From contig NZ_MRTD01000005.1 in the NCBI RefSeq assembly GCF_001956295.1, positions 1-64,000 on the forward strand: DNA of 64,000 bases, in the 5' to 3' direction. This stretch comes from Paenibacillus sp. FSL A5-0031 (GTDB lineage: Bacteria; Bacillota; Bacilli; Paenibacillales; Paenibacillaceae). The position numbers and the translations under genes are program-made. Below are positions 1 through 7,231 of this stretch, one piece after another. The notes under the pieces were generated by a model. That model saw only the letters and a list, made by a program, of their open reading frames with translations, did not search any database and was not told the origin of the DNA. Numbering within the stretch: the first letter of the stretch is position 1; the number at the start of each line of letters is the position of its first letter.

Positions 1-79
1 GTGGTGGAACGGCAGACACGCTATCTTGAGGGGGTAGTGTCCCATGGACGTGCAGGTTCAAATCCTGTCTACCGCACCA
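1..79 (+). tRNA. tRNA-Leu(GAG), 5' end cut by window edge
   Basis: This is identical over all 79 visible bases to the complete tRNA-Leu at 937-1021. The first six bases (the start of the acceptor stem) lie before the window. The anticodon loop TTGAGGG gives anticodon GAG. The long variable arm is typical of a class II tRNA, and the CCA end is encoded. Confidence 0.93.
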
Positions 80-259
80 TAACTTACTCTTTGCCGATGT
101 ATATAGGTGAACTTAGAAGGTGTCATTTTGCATGCACTTTTCTGATAGATGATGCCACTTTATATTCAGATCATAAATCTGACTAGAGAGTGGTTTTTTC
201 GTTATAAGTTGCTCGAGCCGTGAAAACAGATGCATCATTAGAGATGAGGAGCTGTAAAC

Positions 260-577
260 ATGAAAATAAACTTAAACTTTACGAACAAGGGACAAGCAGC
301 GATTAGCAAATTTAACAACGAGGAATTGCTTGAGATTTTCGCACGGTACAGCAATACCTTAATGAAAAAATACTCAATCGAAGTAACTGTACCAGCAGAA
401 GGCAATGAAGCGATTATTGAAAGAGGCAAATTATCCGTATTTGTGGACAAAATCGAATGTGACGTTGAAACCTTCTTCAAAGAATTGGGAAGAGACGTTA
501 AGGTGCCGCTTAAGAAAAGACTTACGCCTGAAGACAAGTTAGACAATGTATTTAAGGCTGAAACGATTGAATCGTAA
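260..577 (+). CDS. Small hypothetical protein inside a tRNA cluster
   Basis: This encodes 105 residues with no family I recognise. It is a soluble, charged protein rich in Lys, Glu and Asn. It has no signal peptide, membrane segment or Cys pair. The start is supported by a GATGAGGAG ribosome binding site about eight bases upstream. It sits between two identical tRNA-Leu genes, after the first and before the consensus promoter of the Glu-Lys-Leu tRNA set, so it is probably transcribed by itself or by read-through from the upstream tRNA. An overlapping reading frame on the other strand is a shadow. The function cannot be assigned from the sequence. Confidence 0.75.
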   Translation: MKINLNFTNKGQAAISKFNNEELLEIFARYSNTLMKKYSIEVTVPAEGNEAIIERGKLSVFVDKIECDVETFFKELGRDVKVPLKKRLTPEDKLDNVFKAETIES

Positions 578-615
578 GGCTAAAATTATATTTTAAAAAA
601 CTTGAGAAAAAATGC

Positions 616-644
616 TTGAACTTCTGATGATAAGCTGATATAAT
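616..644 (+). promoter_or_regulatory. Vegetative promoter of the tRNA Glu-Lys-Leu cluster
   Basis: TTGAAC at 616-621 and TATAAT at 639-644 are separated by 17 bases, close to a perfect sigma-A promoter. It lies about 40 bases upstream of tRNA-Glu, as expected for a strong stable-RNA promoter. Confidence 0.8.
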
Positions 645-687
645 CATTTTTGTTGTCTCAAGCATATTTGTTCTCTTAGTTCCAGAC

Positions 688-762
688 GGCCCGTTGGTCA
701 AGTGGTTAAGACACCTCCCTTTCACGGAGGTAACAGGGGTTCGAGTCCCCTACGGGTCACCA
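688..762 (+). tRNA. tRNA-Glu(TTC)
   Basis: It forms a full cloverleaf: acceptor GGCCCGT pairs with ACGGGTC, the anticodon stem CCTCC/GGAGG encloses loop CTTTCAC (anticodon TTC), the T arm is GGGGTTCGAGTCCCC, and CCA is encoded. It is the first gene after the promoter at 616-644. Confidence 0.96.
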
Positions 763-811
763 TTAATCCTCAAAGTGTACCAGCTCTATGGAGCTCGTTG
801 CAATCACACGA

Positions 812-887
812 GAGCCATTAGCTCAGTTGGTAGAGCACCTGACTTTTAATCAGGGTGTCGAAGGTTCGAGTCCTTCATGGCTCACCA
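812..887 (+). tRNA. tRNA-Lys(TTT)
   Basis: Acceptor GAGCCAT pairs with ATGGCTC, anticodon stem CCTGA/TCAGG encloses loop CTTTTAA (anticodon TTT), and the CCA end is encoded. It lies between tRNA-Glu and tRNA-Leu in one transcription unit. Confidence 0.96.
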
Positions 888-936
888 TTTTCTTGATCAA
901 GAAGATGTGAGGGAAGGATCGTACAATTTACAATGT

Positions 937-1021
937 GCGGTAGTGGTGGAACGGCAGACACGCTATCTTGAGGGGGTAGTGTCCCATGGACGTGCAGGTT
1001 CAAATCCTGTCTACCGCACCA
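937..1021 (+). tRNA. tRNA-Leu(GAG)
   Basis: This is a complete 85-base class II tRNA with acceptor GCGGTAG/CTACCGC, anticodon stem CTATC/GGTAG, anticodon GAG, a long variable arm and encoded CCA. It is the last gene of the Glu-Lys-Leu set and is followed by a terminator. It is identical to the partial copy at the window start. Confidence 0.96.
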
Positions 1022-1036
1022 AAGTATATAAATCGT

Positions 1037-1064
1037 ACGGCTCTAGTGATAGAGCCGTTTTTTT
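1037..1064 (+). terminator. Terminator of the tRNA cluster
   Basis: ACGGCTCT and AGAGCCGT form a perfect 8-bp stem with a short loop and a following run of seven T, 16 bases after the tRNA-Leu CCA end. Confidence 0.9.
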
Positions 1065-1188
1065 GTGTGCTCTAACCAAAAAAAGAGACCCTACTTATCG
1101 TCATATTGAAAAAATGGGAATACTAGAGGTTGGAATGGTTGATTATATAGTTAGACCGTTATATATTTAGCGAAGTGGGGGTGTACAA

Positions 1189-1428
1189 ATGCCGGGGGTT
1201 CATAGTAATTTAAAAGAAATCATGAGAGCTAAAGATCCAAACCTATCGATTAGGCAGCTTGCCAAAGATATTGACTATCATTTTGATTCTGTTCGGAAAA
1301 TGTATAAGGATGAGATGGTTCAGTATCCACGGGATCTGATATGGAGGTTATGCAAATATTTTGATGTCAGTCCTGGACAGTTTATTGTAGTCGTTCATGA
1401 CGATAAAGATATAGATCCGGATAAATAA
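1189..1428 (+). CDS. Small Cro/C1-type helix-turn-helix protein
   Basis: This encodes 79 residues that are almost entirely a Xre/Cro-C1-like DNA-binding domain. The segment SIRQLAKDIDYHFDSVRKMY (about residues 22-41) looks like helices 2 and 3, and DLIWRLCKYFDVSPGQF is the usual fourth and fifth helix pattern. The start is backed by a GTGGGGGTG ribosome binding site. It is a single-gene unit between the tRNA terminator and the hairpin at 1427-1465. Proteins of this size are usually transcriptional regulators or the DNA-binding half of a small regulatory pair, but no partner or target is visible here. Confidence 0.85.
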   Translation: MPGVHSNLKEIMRAKDPNLSIRQLAKDIDYHFDSVRKMYKDEMVQYPRDLIWRLCKYFDVSPGQFIVVVHDDKDIDPDK

Positions 1429-1465
1429 AAGGGAACCCTGTACATTTTGTATAGGGTTCCCTTTT
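1427..1465. terminator. Bidirectional terminator between HTH gene and ctc
   Basis: GGGAACCCTGTA pairs with TATAGGGTTCCC around a 7-base loop, flanked by AAAA and TTTT, so it can end transcription from both converging genes. Confidence 0.92.
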
Positions 1466-1480
1466 CTAATTATATGATAA

Positions 1481-2056
1481 TTATGCGGAAGCGACTATTT
1501 CTTCGGCTTGTGCCTGCGAGATTTTAACTAACATATCACCAGGATCGGACAAAACTTCGATACCTTCATGGAAGGAGAGGTCAGACACTAGTAAATGATC
1601 TCCTATTTTAAGGCCGCTAATATCTACCTCGAATGCGCTGAGCAGATTGTCTGGCATGCAGCGAACCTCTACTTCGTACATCTCGACTTGAAGCATTCCG
1701 CCTTCTTTGACACCTGCTGGTTCTCCGGAGAAGTGAATCGTTACTTTCGAATCTAAACTCACATTCATATTCAATTGATAGAAATCAACGTGAACAATTT
1801 TATTGCTCAGCGGATCTCTTTGTATATTTTGAATTAATACTGGCTTATTCCCTTTTTCCGGAATAGCTGCATTTAAAATGGCGCGCGGGTTGTGCTTTAT
1901 GACTGATAATATTTCTTTCTCAGCGACGATAACAGAAATGCTGCCGACATCCTTGCCGTATACAATAGCTGGTACCTGTCCTTGCTTTCTTAATAGATTA
2001 ATCTTAGATTTGCTTAAATCGACCCGTTCGTTTAACTGGATAGTATTGCTCATCAT
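1481..2056 (-). CDS. ctc: 50S ribosomal protein L25 / general stress protein Ctc
   Basis: This encodes 191 residues of the two-domain L25/TL5 (Ctc) family, which binds the 5S rRNA domain of the large ribosomal subunit. In Bacillus it is a stress-induced form. The N-terminal domain contains RKQGQVPAIVYGKD and the typical RDPLSNKIVHVDFYQLN segment; the C-terminal beta domain contains FSGEPAGVKEGGMLQ. I chose the start at 2056 because an AGGAGG motif lies six bases before the ATGATG pair; an upstream in-frame ATG at 2089 has no ribosome site. The next gene upstream is divergent, and a terminator-like hairpin lies in its own leader (2096-2133), so it may be controlled by attenuation. Confidence 0.95.
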   Translation of the reverse strand: MMSNTIQLNERVDLSKSKINLLRKQGQVPAIVYGKDVGSISVIVAEKEILSVIKHNPRAILNAAIPEKGNKPVLIQNIQRDPLSNKIVHVDFYQLNMNVSLDSKVTIHFSGEPAGVKEGGMLQVEMYEVEVRCMPDNLLSAFEVDISGLKIGDHLLVSDLSFHEGIEVLSDPGDMLVKISQAQAEEIVASA

Positions 2057-2095
2057 TTGTTGCCTCCTAATCGAATGGGGTACTGTCAAACCGAC

Positions 2096-2133
2096 AATAA
2101 AAAAGACTGATTAGCAATAGAATGTCTAATCAG
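2096..2133 (-). terminator. Terminator-like hairpin in the ctc leader
   Basis: Read on the minus strand, CTGATTAG and CTAATCAG form an 8-bp stem followed by TCTTTTTT. It lies 40 bases upstream of the ctc start and downstream of the inverted repeat. There is little room for a promoter between it and ctc, so it may be an attenuator, or it may end a short minus-strand RNA. Confidence 0.65.
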
Positions 2134-2140
2134 CCCGCTA

Positions 2141-2237
2141 ACGACCATATTTTCTTGTCATATGTTAATTTTATCACAAGTTCTCTACTTGTCAAATCCG
2201 TACAAATCCGGCTCGATTGACAAGAAAATATGGTCGT
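2141..2237. repeat. Perfect 20-bp inverted repeat between ctc and the GT4 operon
   Basis: The 20 bases at 2141-2160 are the exact reverse complement of 2218-2237, separated by 57 bases. The right arm overlaps the -35 of a good plus-strand promoter. The spacer holds a smaller inverted repeat (ACAAGT...ACTTGT). It could be a regulator site placed symmetrically for both divergent genes, or a large RNA stem. Confidence 0.85.
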
Positions 2238-2245
2238 GTTAAGGT
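2217..2245 (+). promoter_or_regulatory. Probable promoter of the GT4 operon leader
   Basis: TTGACA at 2217-2222 and TAAGGT at 2240-2245 are 17 bases apart. The start would lie about 170 bases before the first gene, giving a long leader that carries a terminator. Confidence 0.6.
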
Positions 2246-2380
2246 TTAAACAGCAGATAGGAGCGGAATTGCAAGAAATGGCAGCAACTGAAAGCTGTTA
2301 AGCGGTAACACTGGGATAGCTAAAAACCAAAAGCATATCGTTTAATCTCGGAAATAAAGACATCTTTATTTCTTTTTTTT
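2246..2380 (+). ncRNA. Structured leader ending in a Rho-independent terminator (candidate riboswitch or attenuator)
   Basis: The leader contains short helices (for example CAGC...GCTG around 2281-2299) and ends at 2351-2380 in a 9-bp stem, GAAATAAAG/CTTTATTTC, with loop ACAT and eight T. The terminator stands just 43 bases before the GT4 start, the layout of a transcriptional riboswitch or attenuator. I could not match it to any riboswitch consensus I know. It may alternatively be a small RNA. Confidence 0.5.
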
Positions 2381-2422
2381 ATTGTCATTTGTAAATATTT
2401 TTAAAATAAGGGAGAGATTTCA

Positions 2423-3604
2423 TTGAAAAAAGTTTTAATCAAGCGGAATATAGCATTTTTGGGAACGAGCTTGCCTAGAGAATGCGGATTAGCTACTTTT
2501 TCTCAGGATCTGATGAATGAGATCGAACAAATTCAAGATTTTAATGCACCACGCATGATTGCGGTTAACAACAATAAGTCCTATGCGTACGGTAATCAGG
2601 TGATGGCTCAGATTGGACAGCACAGTCGTGCAGATTATAGCAAAATTGCAATGGATCTTAATCAATCCAACATAGATATATTAGTCATTCAGCATGAGTT
2701 CGGTATTTACGGAGGGGAAAGCGGAGAATACGTTTTGGATTTGGCAGCGAAGCTCAAAATCCCGTTTATCGTTATTTTTCATACCGTATTGTCCGAACCG
2801 AGCGAGAAGCAGCGTTTAATTATGAAGCAGCTGGCGGATTTAAGCTATAAGGTCATTACGATGGCCCATACCAAAATACAGGATTTGCATGAGGTTTATG
2901 GCATAACACTTGAAAAGATAGAGATGTTCCATCATGGGGTTCCGGTAGTTGCAACCGAATCTAGAAATGAGCTTAAAGAAAGGTTCGGGTATACAAATCG
3001 GCAAATCATTTCAACATTCGGTTTTTTAAGCCCTGGCAAAGGGATTGAATATGCGATAGAGGCCATGAGCGGCGTAGTGAAGAAGCACCCGGAAGCACTT
3101 TATATGATTCTCGGCAAAACGCATCCTGTTGTGAAACAAGAGGTTGGAGAAGTGTACAGACAGAAGCTGACAGACCTAGTGGAAAAGCTTGGCCTTCAGC
3201 GTCATGTTACGTTTGTTGATAAGCATCTGACGCAGGAGGAGGTTGTTCAATCTCTTGTATTGTCAGATATTTATATGACGCCTTATCTTGGCAAGGATCA
3301 AGCTGTAAGTGGAACACTAGCATTCGGAATTGGTTACGGCAGGGTGATTATCTCGACTCCGTATCGCTACGCTGTTGAGATGCTGGCTGACGGAAGAGGA
3401 TTGCTCGGGGATTTCCACAACTCCGCATCATTAGAAAATCATATTGTAACGATATTGGACGATCCGAATCTAAAAGCGGAGAAGGAGAGCAAGACGCTCG
3501 CTTTAGGCAGTACAATGATGTGGAATGAAGTCGCCAAATCTTACGCGGTACTTTTCCGTGAAACGATGGCACATCATTATGTGTTAAAAGGGAGTGCGGT
3601 TTAA
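2423..3604 (+). CDS. GT4-family (GT-B fold) glycosyltransferase
   Basis: This encodes 393 residues with the two Rossmann domains of a retaining GT-B transferase. The N-terminal domain holds GTSLPRECGLATFSQDL and IQHEFGIYGGESGEY. The C-terminal nucleotide-sugar domain contains STFGFLSPGKGIEYAIEA and ILGKTHP, and the region with TPYLGKDQAVSGTLAFG corresponds to the donor-binding E-x7-E area, although here it is Gln-Ala-Val-Ser-Gly rather than a clear Glu. It starts with TTG, seven bases after GGGAGAG. It is first in a tightly packed operon with a mannose-1-phosphate guanylyltransferase, so GDP-mannose is the likely donor (inference). The acceptor is unknown. Cytoplasmic, with no membrane segment. 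Confidence 0.88.
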   Translation: MKKVLIKRNIAFLGTSLPRECGLATFSQDLMNEIEQIQDFNAPRMIAVNNNKSYAYGNQVMAQIGQHSRADYSKIAMDLNQSNIDILVIQHEFGIYGGESGEYVLDLAAKLKIPFIVIFHTVLSEPSEKQRLIMKQLADLSYKVITMAHTKIQDLHEVYGITLEKIEMFHHGVPVVATESRNELKERFGYTNRQIISTFGFLSPGKGIEYAIEAMSGVVKKHPEALYMILGKTHPVVKQEVGEVYRQKLTDLVEKLGLQRHVTFVDKHLTQEEVVQSLVLSDIYMTPYLGKDQAVSGTLAFGIGYGRVIISTPYRYAVEMLADGRGLLGDFHNSASLENHIVTILDDPNLKAEKESKTLALGSTMMWNEVAKSYAVLFRETMAHHYVLKGSAV

Positions 3605-4701
3605 TGGGAGTAAGTATGATCAAGCCGTTATCCACGAATTATTTAAGCTCATTAACAGATGATACAGGCATCTTCCAGCATACTAAATTCGGTATTCCCG
3701 ACCGTTCCAAAGGTTATACCTCCGATGATAATGCAAGGGCCTTGATTGCGGCAGTTATGCTCAATAAGCGCATTAGAGATAAGGAATCCTTGAATCTTAT
3801 AAATACGTATTTGGCCTTTATTCATCATGCACAAAATGAAGACGGCAGCTTTCGAAACTTTATGGACTACAACCGATTGTTCATAGAAAAAACAGGCTCT
3901 GAGGATTGTCTGGGGCGCTGTTTGTGGGCGCTCGGATTTACACTTTCGGAGCCCTCCGTCCCGCATAATGTGCAAAATACATGTAAATATATGATCAATC
4001 AGGCGCTGCCGCATGTACGGAGCTTGAGATCGCCAAGAGCGATGGCTTATGCAATTATCGGCTTAACTTCCATGATGCAGACCGAGAACGCGCTCCGTTA
4101 TAAGTTCCCATACCCGAATATGGAAAGCGATGATCCAGCCTTTCTTCCAGAAGCTCAAATCGTTTCGTTAATTGAGGAATTAGCGATGAGACTGCATACA
4201 CAGTATCAAAGCAATAAAGGAGAAAGCTGGCAATGGTTTGAGGATCGTATTACTTACGGCAATGCGATGCTGCCCTGGGCGCTTTTCAAAGCATCACATT
4301 TTTCGAATAAAGAAGCATTCAGACAAACTGCGAAAGAAAGCTTGGACTTCCTAGCCTCAATAACTTTTGCAAAAGAAGGTTATTTCAAACCAGTGGGCAG
4401 TCATGGCTGGCTTGATAGAGGCGGAGAAGCAGCGTTATATGACGAGCAGCCGATAGAAGCATGCGAGATGCTGTTAGCCTGCTTAGAGGCGTACAAGACG
4501 TTAGGGAAGGAAACCTATCGCGAGCAAGCTTCCTTATGCTATGAATGGTTTCATGGGCGAAACTCCCGTAAAGAATCATTAATAGATGCAGAGACCGGCG
4601 GCTGTTATGATGGCATACATGCAAGCGGCCTGAATTTAAATCAAGGCTCGGAAAACATTGTTTCATACTGCATGGCTCATGAGGTGATGCATAATGAATA
4701 A
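3604..4701 (+). CDS. Six-hairpin (alpha/alpha barrel) glycosidase-like protein
   Basis: This encodes 365 residues, mostly helical, with repeated aromatic and acidic motifs of an (alpha/alpha)6 barrel. The signature GYTSDDNARAL is near residue 36, DGSFRNFMDY near 80, and GWLDRGGEAALYDEQPIEA near 268-286. No classical catalytic motif is certain. Homologues are often found beside, or fused to, GT4 transferases and are sometimes named glycosyltransferase for that reason. The start shares one base with the previous stop (TAATG), and an in-frame ATG four codons later (3616) is an alternative. The coupling to GT4, ManC and DUF1861 suggests a glycan-processing or phosphorolytic role, but the reaction is unknown. 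Confidence 0.8.
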   Translation: MGVSMIKPLSTNYLSSLTDDTGIFQHTKFGIPDRSKGYTSDDNARALIAAVMLNKRIRDKESLNLINTYLAFIHHAQNEDGSFRNFMDYNRLFIEKTGSEDCLGRCLWALGFTLSEPSVPHNVQNTCKYMINQALPHVRSLRSPRAMAYAIIGLTSMMQTENALRYKFPYPNMESDDPAFLPEAQIVSLIEELAMRLHTQYQSNKGESWQWFEDRITYGNAMLPWALFKASHFSNKEAFRQTAKESLDFLASITFAKEGYFKPVGSHGWLDRGGEAALYDEQPIEACEMLLACLEAYKTLGKETYREQASLCYEWFHGRNSRKESLIDAETGGCYDGIHASGLNLNQGSENIVSYCMAHEVMHNE

Positions 4702-5773
4702 ATTTGCTACGATTCTCGCAGGCGGAGGCGGAACACGTTTTTGGCCTTTATCCCGGCAGGAGCTGCCAAAGCAGCTGATCAATATAAGCGGCACTGACAT
4801 TATGCTCAATGATACGATTGAACGCTTTAACGGCGTTATTCCGATGGAAAACACAATCGTAGTAACGAATCGAACCCAAGCGGTGCTGCTTGAGAGGATC
4901 ATGCATAAGAGTGTTCAGCACGTTAACATTCTGGTAGAGCCTGTTGCCAAAAATACGGCGGCGAGCATACTCCTTGCAGCTTTATTTATTGAGAAAAACC
5001 ATGGTGATTCTCTGATGGTCGTATTTCCATCCGATCATCATATTACCGAATCGGATAACTTTAAGAAAACATTGAATGATGCTTGCGTCGTGGCTATGGA
5101 GACAAACAAAATTGTTACGATTGGCATCAAGCCTACCTTTCCTTCAACTGGCTATGGCTATATTTCTTGCAAGAAGGATTCCTTTATGAAGGAGCCTTGT
5201 CCTGTTTATGAGGCAGCCGAATTTGTCGAAAAGCCTAATTTTGCGAAAGCACAATCTTATCTTCAGTCCGGTCATTATTTGTGGAACAGCGGTATGTTTA
5301 TTTGGAAAACCTCCTGCATCATTGATAATTTCAAAAGGTTTCTTCCGAGGCTCTTCAAAACAATGCTTCCTTTAATTGCGTACATGGGCACGGAGCGCGA
5401 AGAAGAAATGATTAATGAGATTTATCCTTTGCTGCAAAACATTTCAATCGACTATGGTATTTTAGAGCGCAGTGACGAGGTTGTCGTTATTGAAGGCGAT
5501 TTTGGATGGAATGATATTGGAAGCTGGGATGCGCTCGGCGCGATATTTCCTCCAGATGAGCATGGAAACATTGTCAAAGCGAACTACGTAGGCATCGACA
5601 CACAGAACTCCATCATCTACGGCGATGACCGGCTCATCACTACAATTGGAATTGATGGTCTGATTATTGCGGATACCAAGGATGCGCTGCTGATATGTGC
5701 CAAGGACAAAGCGCAAGAGGTAAAGGAAATCGTTCGAATATTGAAGGATAAGGGAATGCACGAATACGCCTAA
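4694..5773 (+). CDS. manC: Mannose-1-phosphate guanylyltransferase
   Basis: This encodes 359 residues. It transfers GMP from GTP to mannose-1-phosphate to give GDP-mannose. The nucleotide-binding signature GGGGTRFWPLSRQELPKQ is at about residues 10-27. Further motifs are PSDHH near 112, FVEKP near 175, WNSGMFIWK near 195 and the metal/base-binding FGWNDIGSWDAL near 270. The length fits the short, single-domain form without the C-terminal isomerase of bifunctional ManC/AlgA. It overlaps the previous gene by eight bases, showing translational coupling. It supplies the donor for the GT4 enzyme of the same operon, which is the best clue to the pathway. Confidence 0.94.
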   Translation: MNKFATILAGGGGTRFWPLSRQELPKQLINISGTDIMLNDTIERFNGVIPMENTIVVTNRTQAVLLERIMHKSVQHVNILVEPVAKNTAASILLAALFIEKNHGDSLMVVFPSDHHITESDNFKKTLNDACVVAMETNKIVTIGIKPTFPSTGYGYISCKKDSFMKEPCPVYEAAEFVEKPNFAKAQSYLQSGHYLWNSGMFIWKTSCIIDNFKRFLPRLFKTMLPLIAYMGTEREEEMINEIYPLLQNISIDYGILERSDEVVVIEGDFGWNDIGSWDALGAIFPPDEHGNIVKANYVGIDTQNSIIYGDDRLITTIGIDGLIIADTKDALLICAKDKAQEVKEIVRILKDKGMHEYA

Positions 5774-5790
5774 GAAAGGCTTACATTCAA

Positions 5791-6762
5791 ATGAACCCCA
5801 TGATGAAGCTCGAATGGATAACGAAAACATGCAAAGAGCTGCTGCTAGAATATGAGCCTGCTCAAAAACAAGGCACGAAGCTGCATTTTGCTGGCGTTGG
5901 GGACCGCGATGTTTACAATATTACTGCTCCATTCTTGAATGAGGGGGAGCTTTATATTGCCGGCCGTGTAGAAGATCGTCATTCGGAGGAATCCGAGATT
6001 ATCTTTTTTACATGCAGAGATGGAATCTGGACACCGCAGCTGGATTTGCCTAAGTTTCAGCTGCAGGATCCGTTTATTACGAAAATTAACGGCGAGTGGG
6101 TGTTCGGCGGGGTCCATCTTTATTTTGACTCTGAAACATCGAGGTCGATTATAGGCTGGAAAACCGTGCTTTACCGAGGAAAAAATTTGCATGAGCTTGT
6201 ACATGCTGCAACAGGCCCTTGGAACATGAAGGATATTCGCTTAACACAATTATCTGATGGGAAGATCGGTATTTTTTCGAGACCATTTGGGATTGAAGGC
6301 ACGAGAGCTGTAATCGGCTTCAGCATTATTGATTCCTTTGAGGAGTTGTCCGAAACAGCTATTATTAACGCTCCATTGTTTCGTGATCAATTTCTAAAGG
6401 ATGAATGGGGAGGGGCCAATGAAATTCATTTGCTCAAAAATGGGTATCTCGGCGTATTAGGCCACATCTCTTATACGGATGAGGAGTCCAATCTTCATTA
6501 TCATGCGATGTCATTTGTTCTCAATCCTTGGACGAGAGAGAAGTCACCGGTCAAAATCATAGCAACAAGAAGCGACTTCCCTGAGGGTCCGGCTAAACGC
6601 CCGAATCTAGTTGATGTAATCTTCAGCGGTGGACTAGTCCGCAAGGCTAACAACCGAGCGGAGCTCTATGTGGGTGCTAGCGACACGGAGGCGCATTACA
6701 TCGATATTGCAGACCCGTTCACGGAGTACGAAGCGATGAAGCAAGATGAAGCTGAAAGCTAA
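5791..6762 (+). CDS. DUF1861 family protein (five-bladed propeller, GH43/GH130-like fold)
   Basis: This encodes 323 residues that I recognise as the DUF1861 (MTP-1) family, related in fold to the glycoside hydrolase families with a five-bladed beta propeller. Typical segments are YNITAPFL, IAGRVEDRHSEESEI, FQLQDPFITKINGEWVFGGV and RLTQLSDGKIGIFSRP; the acidic residues in these lie where propeller glycosidases and phosphorylases keep their active site. No signal peptide is present. It lies 17 bases after manC and ends the operon. A mannoside-cleaving or phosphorylase role is plausible from context only. The start has a weak ribosome site, and ATG codons three and four residues later are alternatives. 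Confidence 0.82.
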   Translation: MNPMMKLEWITKTCKELLLEYEPAQKQGTKLHFAGVGDRDVYNITAPFLNEGELYIAGRVEDRHSEESEIIFFTCRDGIWTPQLDLPKFQLQDPFITKINGEWVFGGVHLYFDSETSRSIIGWKTVLYRGKNLHELVHAATGPWNMKDIRLTQLSDGKIGIFSRPFGIEGTRAVIGFSIIDSFEELSETAIINAPLFRDQFLKDEWGGANEIHLLKNGYLGVLGHISYTDEESNLHYHAMSFVLNPWTREKSPVKIIATRSDFPEGPAKRPNLVDVIFSGGLVRKANNRAELYVGASDTEAHYIDIADPFTEYEAMKQDEAES

Positions 6763-6776
6763 AGCTGGCTGCTAGG

Positions 6777-7115
6777 CTAAGGGCGAATGGTAACACGCGT
6801 GCCAATAGGCACTATTTTGGACAAGGCGAGTACATCATCGTTAAACATTCGGATGCAGCCGTGTGAGACAATATGTCCGATGGAAGAAGGATCGTTGGTG
6901 CCATGGATGCCATAATGCGGCTTCGAGAGTCCCATCCAAAAGGCGCCGAACGGTCCGCCGGGATTGGGCTGTTTATTAATAATCGTAAATTCACCTGTAG
7001 GCGTTTGAGTTACCATTTTGCCGATGCCAACGGGAAAAGCTTGAGTGACGACGTCGCCGTCCAGCAGATAGAGCTGACGATCGGAAAGATCGATGATAAT
7101 ACGGTAGTCGGGCAT
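6777..7115 (-). CDS. L,D-transpeptidase (YkuD domain)
   Basis: This encodes 112 residues, a stand-alone YkuD catalytic domain. Such enzymes make 3-3 cross-links in peptidoglycan through a Cys thiol. The motif is complete: H71 in GIHGTND, and S84-H85-G86-C87 with R89 after it. The protein lacks the LysM domain of Bacillus YkuD and has no recognisable signal peptide, as in several short spore-formation-related homologues. The start follows AGGAG. It converges with the GT4 operon with only 14 bases between, and no terminator is seen there. Confidence 0.92.
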   Translation of the reverse strand: MPDYRIIIDLSDRQLYLLDGDVVTQAFPVGIGKMVTQTPTGEFTIINKQPNPGGPFGAFWMGLSKPHYGIHGTNDPSSIGHIVSHGCIRMFNDDVLALSKIVPIGTRVTIRP

Positions 7116-7189
7116 TGGGGACTCACTCCTTTTCTCCTATGTTATGTAGAGCGGCAGCGGTTTGCTTCAAGGATTTAGGCACGGCGTAA

Positions 7190-7224
7190 AATGAGAGCCC
7201 TAAGGATGTGTCCTAGGGCTCTTT
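7190..7224 (-). terminator. Terminator of the oxidoreductase gene
   Basis: On the minus strand AGAGCCCTAGGA pairs with TCCTTAGGGCTCT (one bulged base), followed by a T-rich tract, just after the stop codon at 7232. Confidence 0.85.
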
Positions 7225-7231
7225 GGTCATT

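Noticed and set aside
121..200. Terminator after the first tRNA-Leu
   Set aside because: CCACT and AGTGG can pair before a T-run, but the loop is over 30 bases and the stem only five base pairs.
1..1170. Open reading frames covering the tRNA genes (1-186 and 877-1170)
   Set aside because: They are read through class II tRNA-Leu sequence and share the same peptide only because the tRNA copies are identical. No ribosome sites.
2246..2350. Possible cyclic-di-GMP (GEMM) or other known riboswitch in the GT4 leader
   Set aside because: Short pieces such as GCAAGAAATGGC and GAAAGC look GEMM-like, but the order and the two conserved loop motifs do not fit. I report it only as an unidentified leader.
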